Assembly (NCBI RefSeq): GCF_958298935.1
Contig: NC_084943.1
Location: 3,048,001 to 3,112,000 of the forward strand
DNA length: 64,000 nt
Source: Phragmites australis
Taxonomy: Eukaryota; Streptophyta; Magnoliopsida; Poales; Poaceae
Direction of reading: 5' to 3'
In this document: piece after piece, positions 34,465-45,589 of the stretch
Position numbering within the stretch: the stretch's first letter is position 1
Layout of the letters: every line of letters begins with the position of its first letter
The notes under the pieces: generated by a model
Told to the model about the DNA's origin: nothing
Database searches by the model: none
The model's input: the letters and a program-made list of their open reading frames with translations, nothing else
Program-made: the position numbers and the translations under genes

Positions 34465-34810
34465 CACACACCGGAAGTTCCGGTGTGAACATCTGATGTT
34501 TCGATGTTCACCGGAAGCTCCAGTGTGGGCAGTGTGTACTCGCCGGACTATTTCTTACAGAGAGCAATTTTTCAGGCGAAATTGGAGATCAATGCACCGG
34601 AAGGTCCGGTGAATGTGGTGGCTATATCGGAGGGTATCACCGAAGTATTTTCAGTGCTGAAGCAGAAATAAAAGCAAACACTGGATGGTCCGGTGATGGA
34701 CTTTGTGAGCGTCGGAGTATTTTCTGCAGAGAGAAGATTTTTGGCGCCAAGTTTGATTATGTACGCCGGATAGTCCGGTGCTGTAATTATGAACACCAGA
34801 GAATGCACCA
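34465..34810. repeat. Array of CACCGGA-N-TCCGGTG near-palindromes
   Basis: CACCGGAAGTTCCGGTG, CACCGGAAGCTCCAGTG, CACCGGAAGGTCCGGTG, TGGATGGTCCGGTG and GCCGGATAGTCCGGTG follow one another at irregular 40-90 bp spacing. Motifs of this kind occur in grass LTRs and near CACTA ends. No element boundary was found. Confidence 0.7.
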
Positions 34811-35053
34811 AACCTTTGTTCGCTAATTGGTTTCTAATTGGTTTTTTCTAATTGGTTTGAAAGTACTTTCTAAACTAATTTAAAAGTTTTTGAACTTCTC
34901 TAACTTGATTCGCTAAAATAAAAGAAAATAATTTAACCCAAATCTCTGTATCCTCGCGAGTGAAGATCTAGCTGTGCCGGGCTTACGGTTCCATCACCTC
35001 ATCGCCTCGCCGCCTCTGGGATTCCAAATCCCAACCGAGTCTGAGATCCGCGC

Positions 35054-35101
35054 ATGGCATCGCCGCGCCACATCCCCGCCGCCGCCGCCGGATCCGGTGA
35101 A

Positions 35102-35133
<32 letters not shown>

Positions 35134-38100
35134 CCGCCCCCACGCTCCTCATTTGCTATCTAGGGTTTTCCTGCTCCAGCCGTCCTTGTTCTTGCAATTT
35201 ATTTCGCGCTTAAAATCTTCCGGTCTAGTGACTTGTGGCCTCTGGTTTACTCAATGGGATTAACAAGATGCCTGGGGCTTGGGCGCTGCAGCAGTGGCCA
35301 ATGCAATCCAAACCAATGGGCCGAGGAGACCTAGGTTGTGTGTGTGCTTCCCCGCCACCCTGCCACTGTTAGTGCAAATAACAAGGTTGCGCTTAGTTTT
35401 AGTTGCCAATAACTAGGGTTTGCTCCCCTGGTAGGTTAAAAGTTCGGTTGAAATGGCAGTGCCCACTTTACACTATCCAGCCATGAATTCAGGGATATCA
35501 ATTCTAATCTTAAACATATTCGTCGTCGCTCATCAACACAGGCAACAAAGAGAATATCTCCGAAGATGGAGACACTTTCTTGGATTGCCCAACCTTGCGG
35601 AAAGAGGGGTCTGCCTCTACAAGGAGGAAGAAGCCTGCAGGTTTCAACTTGAGGAAAAGCATTGCCTGGAACCCTGCTTTCTTCACTGAAGAAGGTACAT
35701 TCATTCTTTGCCAACTCTACGCTGCGGTTTGGACTGGATCTGGCTGAACAACATGGCTGAACTTTGTAGGTGTTTTGGATAATTCAGAGCTTTCTGTGCT
35801 TACTGGCTCCCAACTGATGTCAAATGGGAGCCCTAGCTCAGGGGTCAGTGCTATAACGTCCCCATTGTGTCGGTCTGGGAGATATGCTAATACATATGTA
35901 CTGAAGGAAGTCGCAGAGAACTCACATGGAAAATTGCCTGCAAAACATTGCAGCACAGAAAACCAGGGAAGGAAATTGTTCTCTTCAGTGAAAACACCTC
36001 AGAAGGATGAACGGAAAGAATCTTCAGTCAGTTCATTACTCAATACATTCTTTATGTTTTATGGCCATAGTACTAAGAATCATCCAGCAACATTGCTATT
36101 TGCTGACCAATCAATTGCAGGGAACACAAAACAGTGGTTCTGTAAGAAGCACCCAGAAGTGCATACCACGAGTAACAGCAGGATCTATATATCCTTATGA
36201 AGTTTTAGGCAGGCCTTATTATTTTTTTGTTGTTGGGCTGACTTCTCGGTCCATACTGTTGTTACAAGTTTAAGTCTTCATAACTACAGATGTTGTTAGT
36301 CTTAACTTAGTTATACACAGAAGAAAGTACCAAACACAAGTTCTACAGCTCAGATGTCAAGAATTCCCAAGAAGTCTCAACCTTCTCTTCCTATGGCCCC
36401 AAGAAGTACCTCATCTCTGGCAACTGTTTCAAAATCAAACAAAAAGTTAGCCCCTGGTAAGAAACTGAGTTTCCTGCAAACTCAGGCGTTTTCTTTCACT
36501 CAAACTTGCAGGCTCCTAGCCACAAATTCCATTTATCTAACTTACCTTTGGCACTCATGTGTTATTACTAGCTGTGTGACTCAATATAATGCTATTTTCA
36601 GTTAAAGCCGAGCATGTTCATAGAGTACCTGGACTCCCGCCTAAATCAAAGACCAGATCTATATCTTCTGGACCTCCCGTGGAGAAGGATGTGGTGAGTG
36701 CTAGCATTATATATTCAATTTGTTAAATAATATGGTTTGTATCCCCATTTGAAAAATCTGCCCTGCTTCCTTTGTTCAGTAATCGACAATGTTCCTTAAC
36801 AAACTTTGTATAATTTTGCAGGTGCCTGCTGTTACTGCCATATGTGAAGAAGCCAAAGGTTCTGTGAAATGCCAAATTTTTTCACCACATCCACAAAGTA
36901 GCCCCTCTAGTTCCTTTGGTGGCACTGCATCAACTTTTGCTAAGCCATCAGCACTTCGAATGCCTTCACCTTCAGTTGGGTTTTTCACACAGGTAGTCTG
37001 TTACATTCTTCCATACCAAGTTACCTGTGATGATTTACTTCTACGTTTTTGGAACAAACGTCTTGTTTATTGTGGTATAGAGTACTGGTGTCGTTTCCTA
37101 TTTTCTCTGCAGTATGAAAATAAGGTGATTTCTTGACAGCTATTGTGATTTATAAATAAATATTAAGTTCTTGCTAGCATTTAATCAAGATTTAGAAACT
37201 AGTTCGCTGCAAATGAATGGGAATATATGGTGCCTGATGCATGTGAAAGATTTAGTCACTAAATGTTACAGAGTAATATATAAATTGTATATGTAGCATG
37301 ATCTATGATATGAAAGTTGTTTGAAGAGAAGGGATGCCCATCCTATAAACACTGCCTCTAATTTTATTTCACTGTAGGCAGAATTAAATATGTCTGTTAT
37401 TTGTTACGAAAATCTGTTTGTTATTCTTGGAGTAATTTAGCTTCCAAATGTCAAATTCTTAACTTTTGCAATCTGTTAGTACTTACTCGTCATTTGTTTT
37501 TTATTTTCTTGAGAGGGCTCTTTTGTCAAAACAGCCATTGTTTGACTGACCGTTTCAGGAAAATGCTCATGTGTCACTGTCACATAGTGATGCTGCTAAA
37601 AGAAATGTGGGGAGGTGCTTTGCAAGAAATACTTCATCAGTTGTGAAACCTCCCAGATATAAGCAGCCTGAGGATCTAAAAAGCAGTCTCCGTCTAACAA
37701 AGCCGTTGTCAACCAATTGCCATGCTGCTTCCAATCTTCTTGTGCTGCCTGTAACTAGAGAGAGTAACCCCAACACCTTGGTGGGTCAGGAAAAGGAATC
37801 CTTGTCAAAAGCTACTATTACATACTCCACAAAATATCAAAATGCAAATAATCAAGAAAGGCCAGGGGTTGATTGCTTGTTGACTGGAAGTGGAGCTACT
37901 ACACAGCCATTGAGTTCAGAAAAGAATGATGGTGCCAGAAATAGCGTGCCAACTGTGTACAATGACGCATCACATGTAGAAGGAAGGGACGTTATCAAAG
38001 AGATTGAACATATTGAGAATTCCTACTCTCTTAGAGTTATTTGTTCCTCAACCATTCAACCTGTTGAGGATTACTGCTCTCTTAAAGCCCCATGCTCCTC

Positions 38101-39949
38101 AACCAAACCTATTGTGGCGAGTAAATTGTCACTCTCTTGCATTTCTTCTCAAGGATTCACCTCCAATGATCTCGATTGTCAAAGCAAGTCAGACAGTGGT
38201 TCCAGTGCAGTGATTGACTTGGAAACTTCTTTTGTTGGAGAAACAGCACTTGCTGTTTCTTTGTCCGAAGGCGACAGTTGCGCTCCATGTGTTGATTTAT
38301 TGCAAGATTTTGGTTCCTGCGATTACCAGAATACTGTATGTTCTAATTTAATGGAACCAGTGGAATCTACGATATGTGTAGATCAGTTGCCACATTGTGA
38401 TAGCTCAAGCGATGAAATGCCAGCTTTAGCTGACAGTAATTCAGATATGAACAATTCTTTGTGTAATGATGCTAACCGTGCTTCATCAGAAGAACAAAAT
38501 ACTGATGATGGAATGGAGCTTGAAACAAATAATCCATCAGCTGTAAAGGATACTCCGTTGTTACATGTGGAGTGTGATCATAACCACAATTATAGGAGCA
38601 CCGAGTGTTCTATGAATCCAGAAGAGGAAAGAGGGCATGTTTTATTAGTTGAACCAAATATGGAAGACAACATGGTGCTTGACACAAACAAGTCAGTCCT
38701 AGAGGGTGCATCACATATAGAGTAAGTCTGCATCAAATATTTGACTGCATACAGTTAATTGACTTACAAGTGTATTGATAGTGTTTTATTCTCATCTTTT
38801 ACAGAAAGAATAAGGCACCAGACAGATCACAAACAAATACTATTTTTAAAGATCATCTGAAAAACTTGGTACCATTTACAGAAGAATGGCTTGCCGTCAT
38901 GGAGGCTCGTGGGCAGGTCAGTTTGACATCAGTGACTTTTCAGACTTCACATTTAGATAAGTAAACAGTCGAAGTCGATATGGTTTTCTGTCATTTGTAC
39001 GAAACAAAAGAAAACCTAAAAGTACATACTACTGTGTACAGCTCTAGTCTACTGTGCCCCCACTTTATTTTATAAGTGGCTACCGCATTAATTTCCATAA
39101 TATCCTTTAGTACAGGCCCACAATTCAGCTTTACAATTTCTAGTCTTCGCTTTGTATATTTGGGTGCATGTTGCTTGTTCCATGCTTTTTATGCTCAGAC
39201 ACTAATCCATTCTCCTTGTACTAGCAAATTTAGGCTGCTGCATTGCCATATTTCCTGGGGTATGTTGCATATATAGTTACTGTACAACACCAGGGCAATC
39301 AGCAACAATATTTAGAAAAAAGTAACTGGATGGATAATCTGTAAGAATATTATAATCTAGTGCACCAATCACTGTGTTCCTTCTATTTTGCCCAAACAGC
39401 TGAGAATGGAATATAACTAGTAACCTTCTGCAACTTGCAAGTTCCATTTCTGAAATTTAGATTCTGAGCACTACACCTGAGTGTTAATATATTTTTGTCA
39501 GGAAGTTCTTGAACAGAAGACTGGCACTGTGCAAAATTCTCCTCCTGACAAAACTGCTCCAGAACCCAGTCCTTGGTCACCGGTATGCTCTTTTGTAACT
39601 GCAAATTTGAGATATAGTTTCTCAAAACATGTAATGGAGCAGTACTTTATTGTTCAGTAAGCCAAGCTGTTTTGCTTGCAATAAATTTACCAGCTAAATA
39701 TTTCATTCTTCAATTAGACAATTTGGATTCGCCAGACACTGATTCGATTTGCATAGATCAGCAGATGCGGTTGGCCCTACCAAGATTGAAAGTAGCTTAA
39801 CTGATGAACATGCAGACCTTACGGCTCGTCCAATATATAATGCAACAGCGTTTCATTTCTTCCTGCAGGTTAAACGGAAAGCGCAAGATGTTGGTCCATT
39901 TGACTGTACCAAGTACTCCAAAAGTGTCCGAACATCTGGCACCCCTTAA
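35054..39949 (+). CDS. Conserved plant protein of unknown function, intact, eleven exons
   Basis: Coding exons: 35054-35096, 35542-35694, 35770-36026, 36121-36171, 36321-36456, 36602-36693, 36822-36992, 37559-38721, 38805-38916, 39502-39582, 39869-39949. All junctions are GT-AG and phases agree, giving 779 residues. The N-terminal box at about residues 48-66 (NLRKSIAWNPAFFTEEG) and the C-terminal boxes PFTEEWLAVMEARGQ and WSPVKRK...GPFDCTKY (751-769) look like the conserved parts; I believe similar boxes occur in other plant proteins without assigned function. The middle is Ser/Thr-rich and low in structure. SPVKRK and TPQK fit the (S/T)PxK pattern of cyclin-dependent kinase sites, and several Lys/Arg clusters could be nuclear signals. 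No enzyme domain is visible. The N-terminal and exon-4 choices are the least certain parts of the model. Confidence 0.8.
35103..35135. repeat. (CT)n microsatellite in intron 1
   Basis: CTCTCTCTCTCT runs broken by a single TTCT, just downstream of the first splice donor of the unknown gene. Confidence 0.85.
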
Positions 39950-40430
39950 ACTGCATCTCTTGGTCTTCACTTCCTCTTGTGCATAAGGTCAGAGACTCAG
40001 AGCTGAACGCGGAGCCTTATCTGCCACGGATCCTCATTTTATCCTGACTAACTGCGTTGTAGTTCAATAGCCTTGTTGACCTGCATTTGTTGCCTCCCAT
40101 TCTCCTCCTTTTGATTGTAAAGTACAGTTCAGATCACGCCCCAACCAAACACTTGGTAAACAACGCAATAAAGAAAGCTCTTTTCTATTTTCTCTTGGCT
40201 CATCATTAGTCTGATCTCACATGTAGAAGGAATATCTGAATTCCACTTTTTTCTGCTGAGGTTTACACTAAGTTGTCGTTCCTCGTACAAAGGTCTAATG
40301 GATGGCACGTTTGTAGACATGCCATCGTGCACTTCTAAAGCAGCATAATATATACCCTTTTGCGAGTTTGGATTTGTCAAAAATTTCAATTTCATGCAAC
40401 GCCGACAGCAGAATTATATTAATTTTGTGC
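39950..40430. other. Tail-to-tail 3' flanks
   Basis: Short space between the 3' ends of the unknown gene (+) and the PPR gene (-); presumably both 3' untranslated regions. No other feature seen. Confidence 0.6.
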
Positions 40431-42680
40431 TCAGCTGGGGCCGTCGTAGTCATCATCTTGGACGAGGGGCTCGATCCGCCACTCGCTGCCGTAGTAGGAG
40501 TTGGGCAGGCCGAGCCAGAACTTGAAGGCCTCCGCCGCGCGCTTGCGCTCCCGGCGGCGGTCCTGGCGCGCCTGCGAGGCGTGCTTGCTGGTGAACATCC
40601 TCGAGTGCATCTCGATGTACATCTTCTTGTACTTGGTCTTGTTGGGCGCGATGCCCTTCTCCTCCATGCACGCCACGATCTCCAGCGCCTTCTTGAAGAA
40701 GGCCGCCCGCACGCACACGTCCGCCAGCGCCTCCAGCAGCTCCTCGTCGGCCACCAACCCCACCGCCTCCTTCACCTCGTTCCACAGCACCAGCGCCTCC
40801 CCCGGCTTCCGCGCCACGGCAATGCCCTTCGCCAGGCTGCCGTACGTCGCCACGTCCGGCTGCACCCCGCGCTCCTTCATGCTCTCCACCACCTGCTTCG
40901 CCGTCTCCAGCAGCCCCAGCCGGCAGTACCCTTCCACCAGCATGTTCCAGGCCGCCCTGTCCACCCTCACCCTCGGGTCCCTCTCCATCTCCTCGAACAC
41001 CTTGTGCGCCACCTTCGGCTGCCCCGACGTCGCGAACGCCTTCATCAGCGTCGTGTAGCTCACCGTGGACGGCGCGATGCCTCGCGACCTCATCTCGTTG
41101 AAGAAGGCCAGCGCGCCCGCGCTGTCGTCCGTGAGCACGCACCCGTCCATCAGGGTGTTGTACGTCACCACGTCGGGCTGGATGCCGGCGTCCGTGGTCA
41201 TCTCCTCGAAGAGCTCCCTGGCCTCGGTGATCTGCAGCTGCTGGCAGTAGCCCCTGAGCAGGACGTTGTAGGTGACCCGGTTGGCGGGAACTCCAGCCGC
41301 GGCCATCTCGTCCAGCACGGCGCACGCGCGCTCCATGTCACCCGCGGTGACCAGCGTCGATATCACCGTCGTGTACGTCACATGGTCCGGCTGGCTTGCT
41401 GGCATCGTCTCACCCTCTCGCCGCATCGCCCGCAGCATGGCCACGACGTCGTCGACACGGCCGGCGTTCATGTATCCCTTCATCAGCGTGGTGTACACCC
41501 TGGCGTTGGGCGGATAAGCCCTGGGCAGCAGCGGTACCTCTTCCTCTTCCTCTTGCTCTTGGGTGCTGCTCTGCTCTTCCGGCTTTATGACAAGAATGTC
41601 GTCAAGCAGAGCAGCGGCACTGTCTCTCTGCTCGACGTCAGTCACACCCTCGGCTTCCGCGGTCACAGCTCTGAGGAGCAAGCAGATGTCTTTGCGCTCT
41701 TCCCGCATCGCCTGCACGATCCTCTCCGCCGTGGGGATGTCACCGAAGCCGACGAAGGCGGCGACGATGGAGTGGAAGGTGGTGGCACAGGGGGTGAGGC
41801 CGGAGGACAGGATGCGCTCGAGTACCCGCGCGACAAGGTCCTTGCGGCCGGCGCGCGCGCACATCTTGATGAGGACGTTGTAGGTGAGGGCGTCGGGGGC
41901 GGCGTTCCATTCCTGGTGCATCTCGTGGAACAGCTGGCGGAAGCGGTGGCAGTCGCCTGCGTCGGCGCAGGCGCTGAGCGCGGCGTTGAAGGCGGTCGTG
42001 TCGGGGAGGGAGGATGGGGAGAGAAAGTCGCGGGGCGCGCGGCGGAGGTGGTGGAGGACGGCGTCGAAGAGGCGGAGCGCCTTGGTAGGTGGCGTGAGGC
42101 GGGCGACGGCGGCGGTGTAGGCGCGGCGGTCAGGGAGGAGGCCTTGGCGGAGCATGTAGAGGAGGAGGGAGTGGGCGAGGCGGGCGTTGTGGGAGCGGGC
42201 GGCGGCTGCGGCAGCGAGGGAGAGGGAGTTGGCGTCGAGGAGGGAGAGGTCGCCACGGGTGCGGAGGTGGTTGAGGAGGCGGGCAGTGCGGGAGAACGAA
42301 TTGGGATTGTTGGAACTGAAGGAGAGCTGGGCGAGGAGGCGGGAGGCGGTGGTGGGGGAGGAAGGGAGGACATTGGGGTGGGAGGAGAAGAGGCGGAAGG
42401 CGGCGTCGGTGTCGTGGGCGCGGAGGAGCGCGAGGAGTTCGGCGTCATCGGGGGAGGCAGCATCTTGTTTGTGGTCGTGGTCAGGTGGGTGGGTGGGTGG
42501 TGGGGTGGAAATGGGGGAAAGGGCGGCGGGCGGGTGGAGCTTCTGCTTCTGGTGGTGGGTGCGGGATGAGGAGGAGGATGGGGAAGAAGAAGACCACAAG
42601 GAGGTGCTGCAGTTGGTGGCGGCAGCGGGGAAGGAGGAAGGGTGTGGTTGGGGTTGAAGGTGGAATGAGCAGCGTAGCAT
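40431..42680 (-). CDS. HCF152: Pentatricopeptide repeat protein, HCF152-like, plastid-targeted
   Basis: Single-exon gene of 749 residues, ATG at 42680, TGA at 40431. Residues 1-75 are Ser/Pro-rich with few acidic residues, a plausible chloroplast transit peptide. About ten or more PPR units follow from roughly residue 185, clear examples being PDALTYNVLIKMCARAGRK, PNARVYTTLMKGYMNAGRVD, PDVVTYNTLMDGCVLTDD and PDVATYGSLAKGIAVARK. A Glu-rich insert (QEQEEEEE, about 374-381) separates two blocks. The C-terminus has a basic RRRERKR stretch and FKFWLGLPNSYYGSEWRIEP. Layout and tail resemble HCF152, a P-class factor needed for processing of the psbB-psbT-psbH-petB-petD transcripts in chloroplasts; orthology is inferred. 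No lesion seen. The high GC content creates a long open frame on the other strand. Confidence 0.85.
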   Translation of the reverse strand: MLRCSFHLQPQPHPSSFPAAATNCSTSLWSSSSPSSSSSRTHHQKQKLHPPAALSPISTPPPTHPPDHDHKQDAASPDDAELLALLRAHDTDAAFRLFSSHPNVLPSSPTTASRLLAQLSFSSNNPNSFSRTARLLNHLRTRGDLSLLDANSLSLAAAAAARSHNARLAHSLLLYMLRQGLLPDRRAYTAAVARLTPPTKALRLFDAVLHHLRRAPRDFLSPSSLPDTTAFNAALSACADAGDCHRFRQLFHEMHQEWNAAPDALTYNVLIKMCARAGRKDLVARVLERILSSGLTPCATTFHSIVAAFVGFGDIPTAERIVQAMREERKDICLLLRAVTAEAEGVTDVEQRDSAAALLDDILVIKPEEQSSTQEQEEEEEVPLLPRAYPPNARVYTTLMKGYMNAGRVDDVVAMLRAMRREGETMPASQPDHVTYTTVISTLVTAGDMERACAVLDEMAAAGVPANRVTYNVLLRGYCQQLQITEARELFEEMTTDAGIQPDVVTYNTLMDGCVLTDDSAGALAFFNEMRSRGIAPSTVSYTTLMKAFATSGQPKVAHKVFEEMERDPRVRVDRAAWNMLVEGYCRLGLLETAKQVVESMKERGVQPDVATYGSLAKGIAVARKPGEALVLWNEVKEAVGLVADEELLEALADVCVRAAFFKKALEIVACMEEKGIAPNKTKYKKMYIEMHSRMFTSKHASQARQDRRRERKRAAEAFKFWLGLPNSYYGSEWRIEPLVQDDDYDGPS

Positions 42681-43218
42681 CGTAGCTAATAATAATGGTA
42701 GTGGCTGTATGATTTGGTTTGGGAAGGAGGAGGGCCTCTTCCTCTCCTCCGGAGGAAGACGAAGCAGCAGCAGCAGCTGGAGGAAGAGGAAGAAGCAGAG
42801 GCAGGCAGCGAGTGGAGAGGATGACGATGATGTGTATTGACGTCCGCCCGTGCACAGTCAGTGTCCATCGTGGCACATTTTACACCAACAGACCAAAGCC
42901 GCAATGGGCCTCTTATTTTTTTCTCTCTCCCTCTCTCGCTTGAGTTGAGACGGAAACGAGGTGGACCGAGCCGTCGTTCTATTCTTCCTCCACAAGCTAT
43001 GGAGTAGTTATTAACACAAAAAAAAAATTGATAATGTGAGGCTCTCACCGTACCACTCCCCGGCGAACCAGCCGCCGGCAGCCACGAAGACATCCACGTG
43101 GAGTGAATCGACGGAGCTGTCTGCAGGACCGTCCAGACAGGTCTCGCTCCTCCAAGGGTGGGATCCAGAGGTCAGCCCTTAGCCGTCTCCGACAGCGGGT
43201 CTGAGCGAGGGAAACACT
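42681..43218. promoter_or_regulatory. Upstream region of the HCF152-like gene
   Basis: Contains CAGCAGCAGCAGCAGC and a CT-rich patch (TTTCTCTCTCCCTCTCTCGC near 42920), the latter typical of grass core promoters. The 5' end of the DUF4283 remnant begins to the right. Transcript start is not determinable. Confidence 0.4.
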
Positions 43219-45489
43219 GTGCAGATACTTACTCCACCCACTCACACTCCTCTTCGCCAGCAGCTTATTCTCTTCTCGTTCTCTCCTCCCTCCTCGCTTT
43301 CTTCGCCCCTGTCTCCTTCTCCAGCCCCTTTTCCTCCTAAACCTAAATCAGACTGGGACCTCAAACTTGTGCATCTCTGGCAGCGCAGTACCAAGGCTGG
43401 GGTTTGCGAGAAAGTGGTGGTCCGCAACCTTGGTTTGAGACCCAACAACACCAGATCTCCTGCCGTTCCCCTCATTGGTTCGGAGCGGAGATTCGAGTGG
43501 TCGACGTTGGGAGGAGACTCCAGATCCTTTGCCCAGGTTGTTAGATCTCCTCCTCGGGTGGGCAAAATCATGGCCGGGTGCGAGCGGTTTGCCCCCCCCC
43601 CCCGCCACGGGGCTTTCGGTACTGACCGTTCTGGTCGGGGTTTTGGTCGTTTTGACACCCGCTGCGGATTTGAAAGAGGCAGAGCTGGAAGATTCAACGG
43701 TCGCCCCAGAGCGACCAAGATCAATGGGGTCAATGGGACAAAGGACAAAGGAGAACCATCCATGGAGAAACGCAAACTTGACAAGGAGCAGGCCGCGGAG
43801 CCCCACATCCAGCATGGGGAGAGTCCGAAAGGCAAAGAACTCGCGCTTGATGAGCATGAAGCTAAGGGAGGCACACCGAAAGAAGGGGATGAGGCCAAGG
43901 CCATCCAGGGAGATCACCATAATGTTGGGGATGATTTAAGAACCCATGATTTTCCTCTGCGAAACCCTTGGAACACATTACTCCCTTATGTGGATCTGCT
44001 GTTCTAGGCTTGGGATTTTATTTGATCACTGCTAGATCTAGTGCCAAGAAGGCCCGTGACATGGCTAGCTGTGCCATGCTCACCGTGAAAGAGGGGGCGG
44101 TCACTGCCAGACAAGTTGAAGCAGAGTTTAGGATTTTGGCTGAACACAGCTCTACTTGGAGATGGTATGCTAAGAAAGTGAATGAAAACCAATTTCAATT
44201 GAGATTCCCAACTATAAAGAAGGTGGAAGAGCTGCCACACTTCTTAGAAATGAGAATGAGAATCGTTCCAACAGCTATAATAAAAGTGAGTCAATGGAAT
44301 TCCACTACTGGGTCAAAGGGACCCCTTGAAGTTGCTTGGTTCAGAATCAAAGGTATACCCATTGACCAAACAGATGAATATGTTGTTTGCTATGTTGCAT
44401 CCCTAGTTGGCATGGCAATGGAGGTGGACAAGGAAAACCTTGGAAAGTTTGATTATGTCAGGACCAAAATTGCCTGCAAAGCTGTGAATAAAGTGCCAGC
44501 TGTTGTTGAAGGGGTGCTACATTTTCACCTGTACGACTTCCTCTTCCAAAGAGAAGTCCCCTAGGAAGGTGCTACCAATGCTGCTGAAAATAAATGGGTC
44601 AGAGTTAACAAAGACCAGGATGACCATCCTTCTCCCAAAAAACCCAAGCCCTCTGGTCAGTGTGACCAAACCAATAAGAATGAGACCTCCACTCAGTTGG
44701 GGGGGGGGGGAGGGGTTGCCAATGCACCTGTGAAGAAATCTATGGCTGATGCTTAGAAGGCATTCACCACCATGTGCTCATCTCCCACTCCTAGGGATGA
44801 TATTGGCAAAGGAAAACATGTGGATGCTGGTAAAGGTAAAAGTGTAGAATCATCCACTAGTGAGGAGGATGAAAGTCAACCCTAAAATGGAAAGTGAGGA
44901 AAACAGAAAGCTTAGGTCAGTTCAATTACCTGCAACTGGGATCACTGTGATCAATGAGTATGGGTCCAACTGGACCAAATCCAAGTTTGATTCCTTAGCA
45001 GTCTTTGAAGCAAAAGTGGCCATTACCAGTAACAGAAAGGAAAGAGAGACAGGCACATGTTTCAATGAGGATATCTCCACTGAAACCAAGGAGATGTTGG
45101 AGCCCTCTGTGCCCAACAACGACAGCCCTATGCCAGATAAAGAAGCTATGACATCATTGAGCTCCGAGGAAGATACTGAAGGTTCTGCCCTGAAAAACCT
45201 GCCTCTCAGCCAGGAGGAGATGGTTACTCAGGGGCACACCAAGGCTGACAAGCAAGATCAGGAGGAGGCAAATATCAGGCAAAGTGAAAGAGTCCAGAAG
45301 CATCAGACCAATAGCATGGAGATTGCTGAGAAAGCCACTCTCATGACTGAAAAAAGAAATCTTGAAGGTACATCCCTAACTGATAGCAATTCCTTTGCAG
45401 TTCTCAATAACTTAGATTTGGTGACTAAATCTTTGGGGATGGGAATTAAGATCCCTGTTAAAGACATGAAATTTTTTGATGTGCTTTAG
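43219..45489 (+). mobile_element. DUF4283-type retroelement remnant
   Basis: The central frame (43968-44564) contains the DUF4283 pattern common in grass non-LTR or unclassified retroelement ORF1: WRWYAKKVNENQFQLRFPT, KGPLEVAWFRIKGIP and LVGMAMEVDKENLG. The upstream frame (43219-44007) is Arg/Gly-rich (RSGRGFGRFDTRCGFERGRA) and Lys/Glu-rich; the downstream frame (44860-45489) is charged and low in complexity. The three frames do not join, with breaks near 43990 and 44564, and homopolymer runs C12 at 43592-43603 and G12 at 44699-44710. No reverse transcriptase follows. Read as a decayed element, not a host gene. Confidence 0.65.
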
Positions 45490-45589
45490 GATTTGGAGGT
45501 GGCAAGAGATAATCTGAAGGCCAGGAATGAAATTGGGAACCATGAAAGTGATCAATTCTATATCTATGTTAAGATTTGCAAACTATAAT

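Noticed and set aside
40368..42569. 733-codon open frame on the plus strand
   Set aside because: It is antisense to the GC-rich HCF152-like PPR gene; its product is repetitive in His, Arg, Gly and Glu with no domain, a by-product of codon bias.
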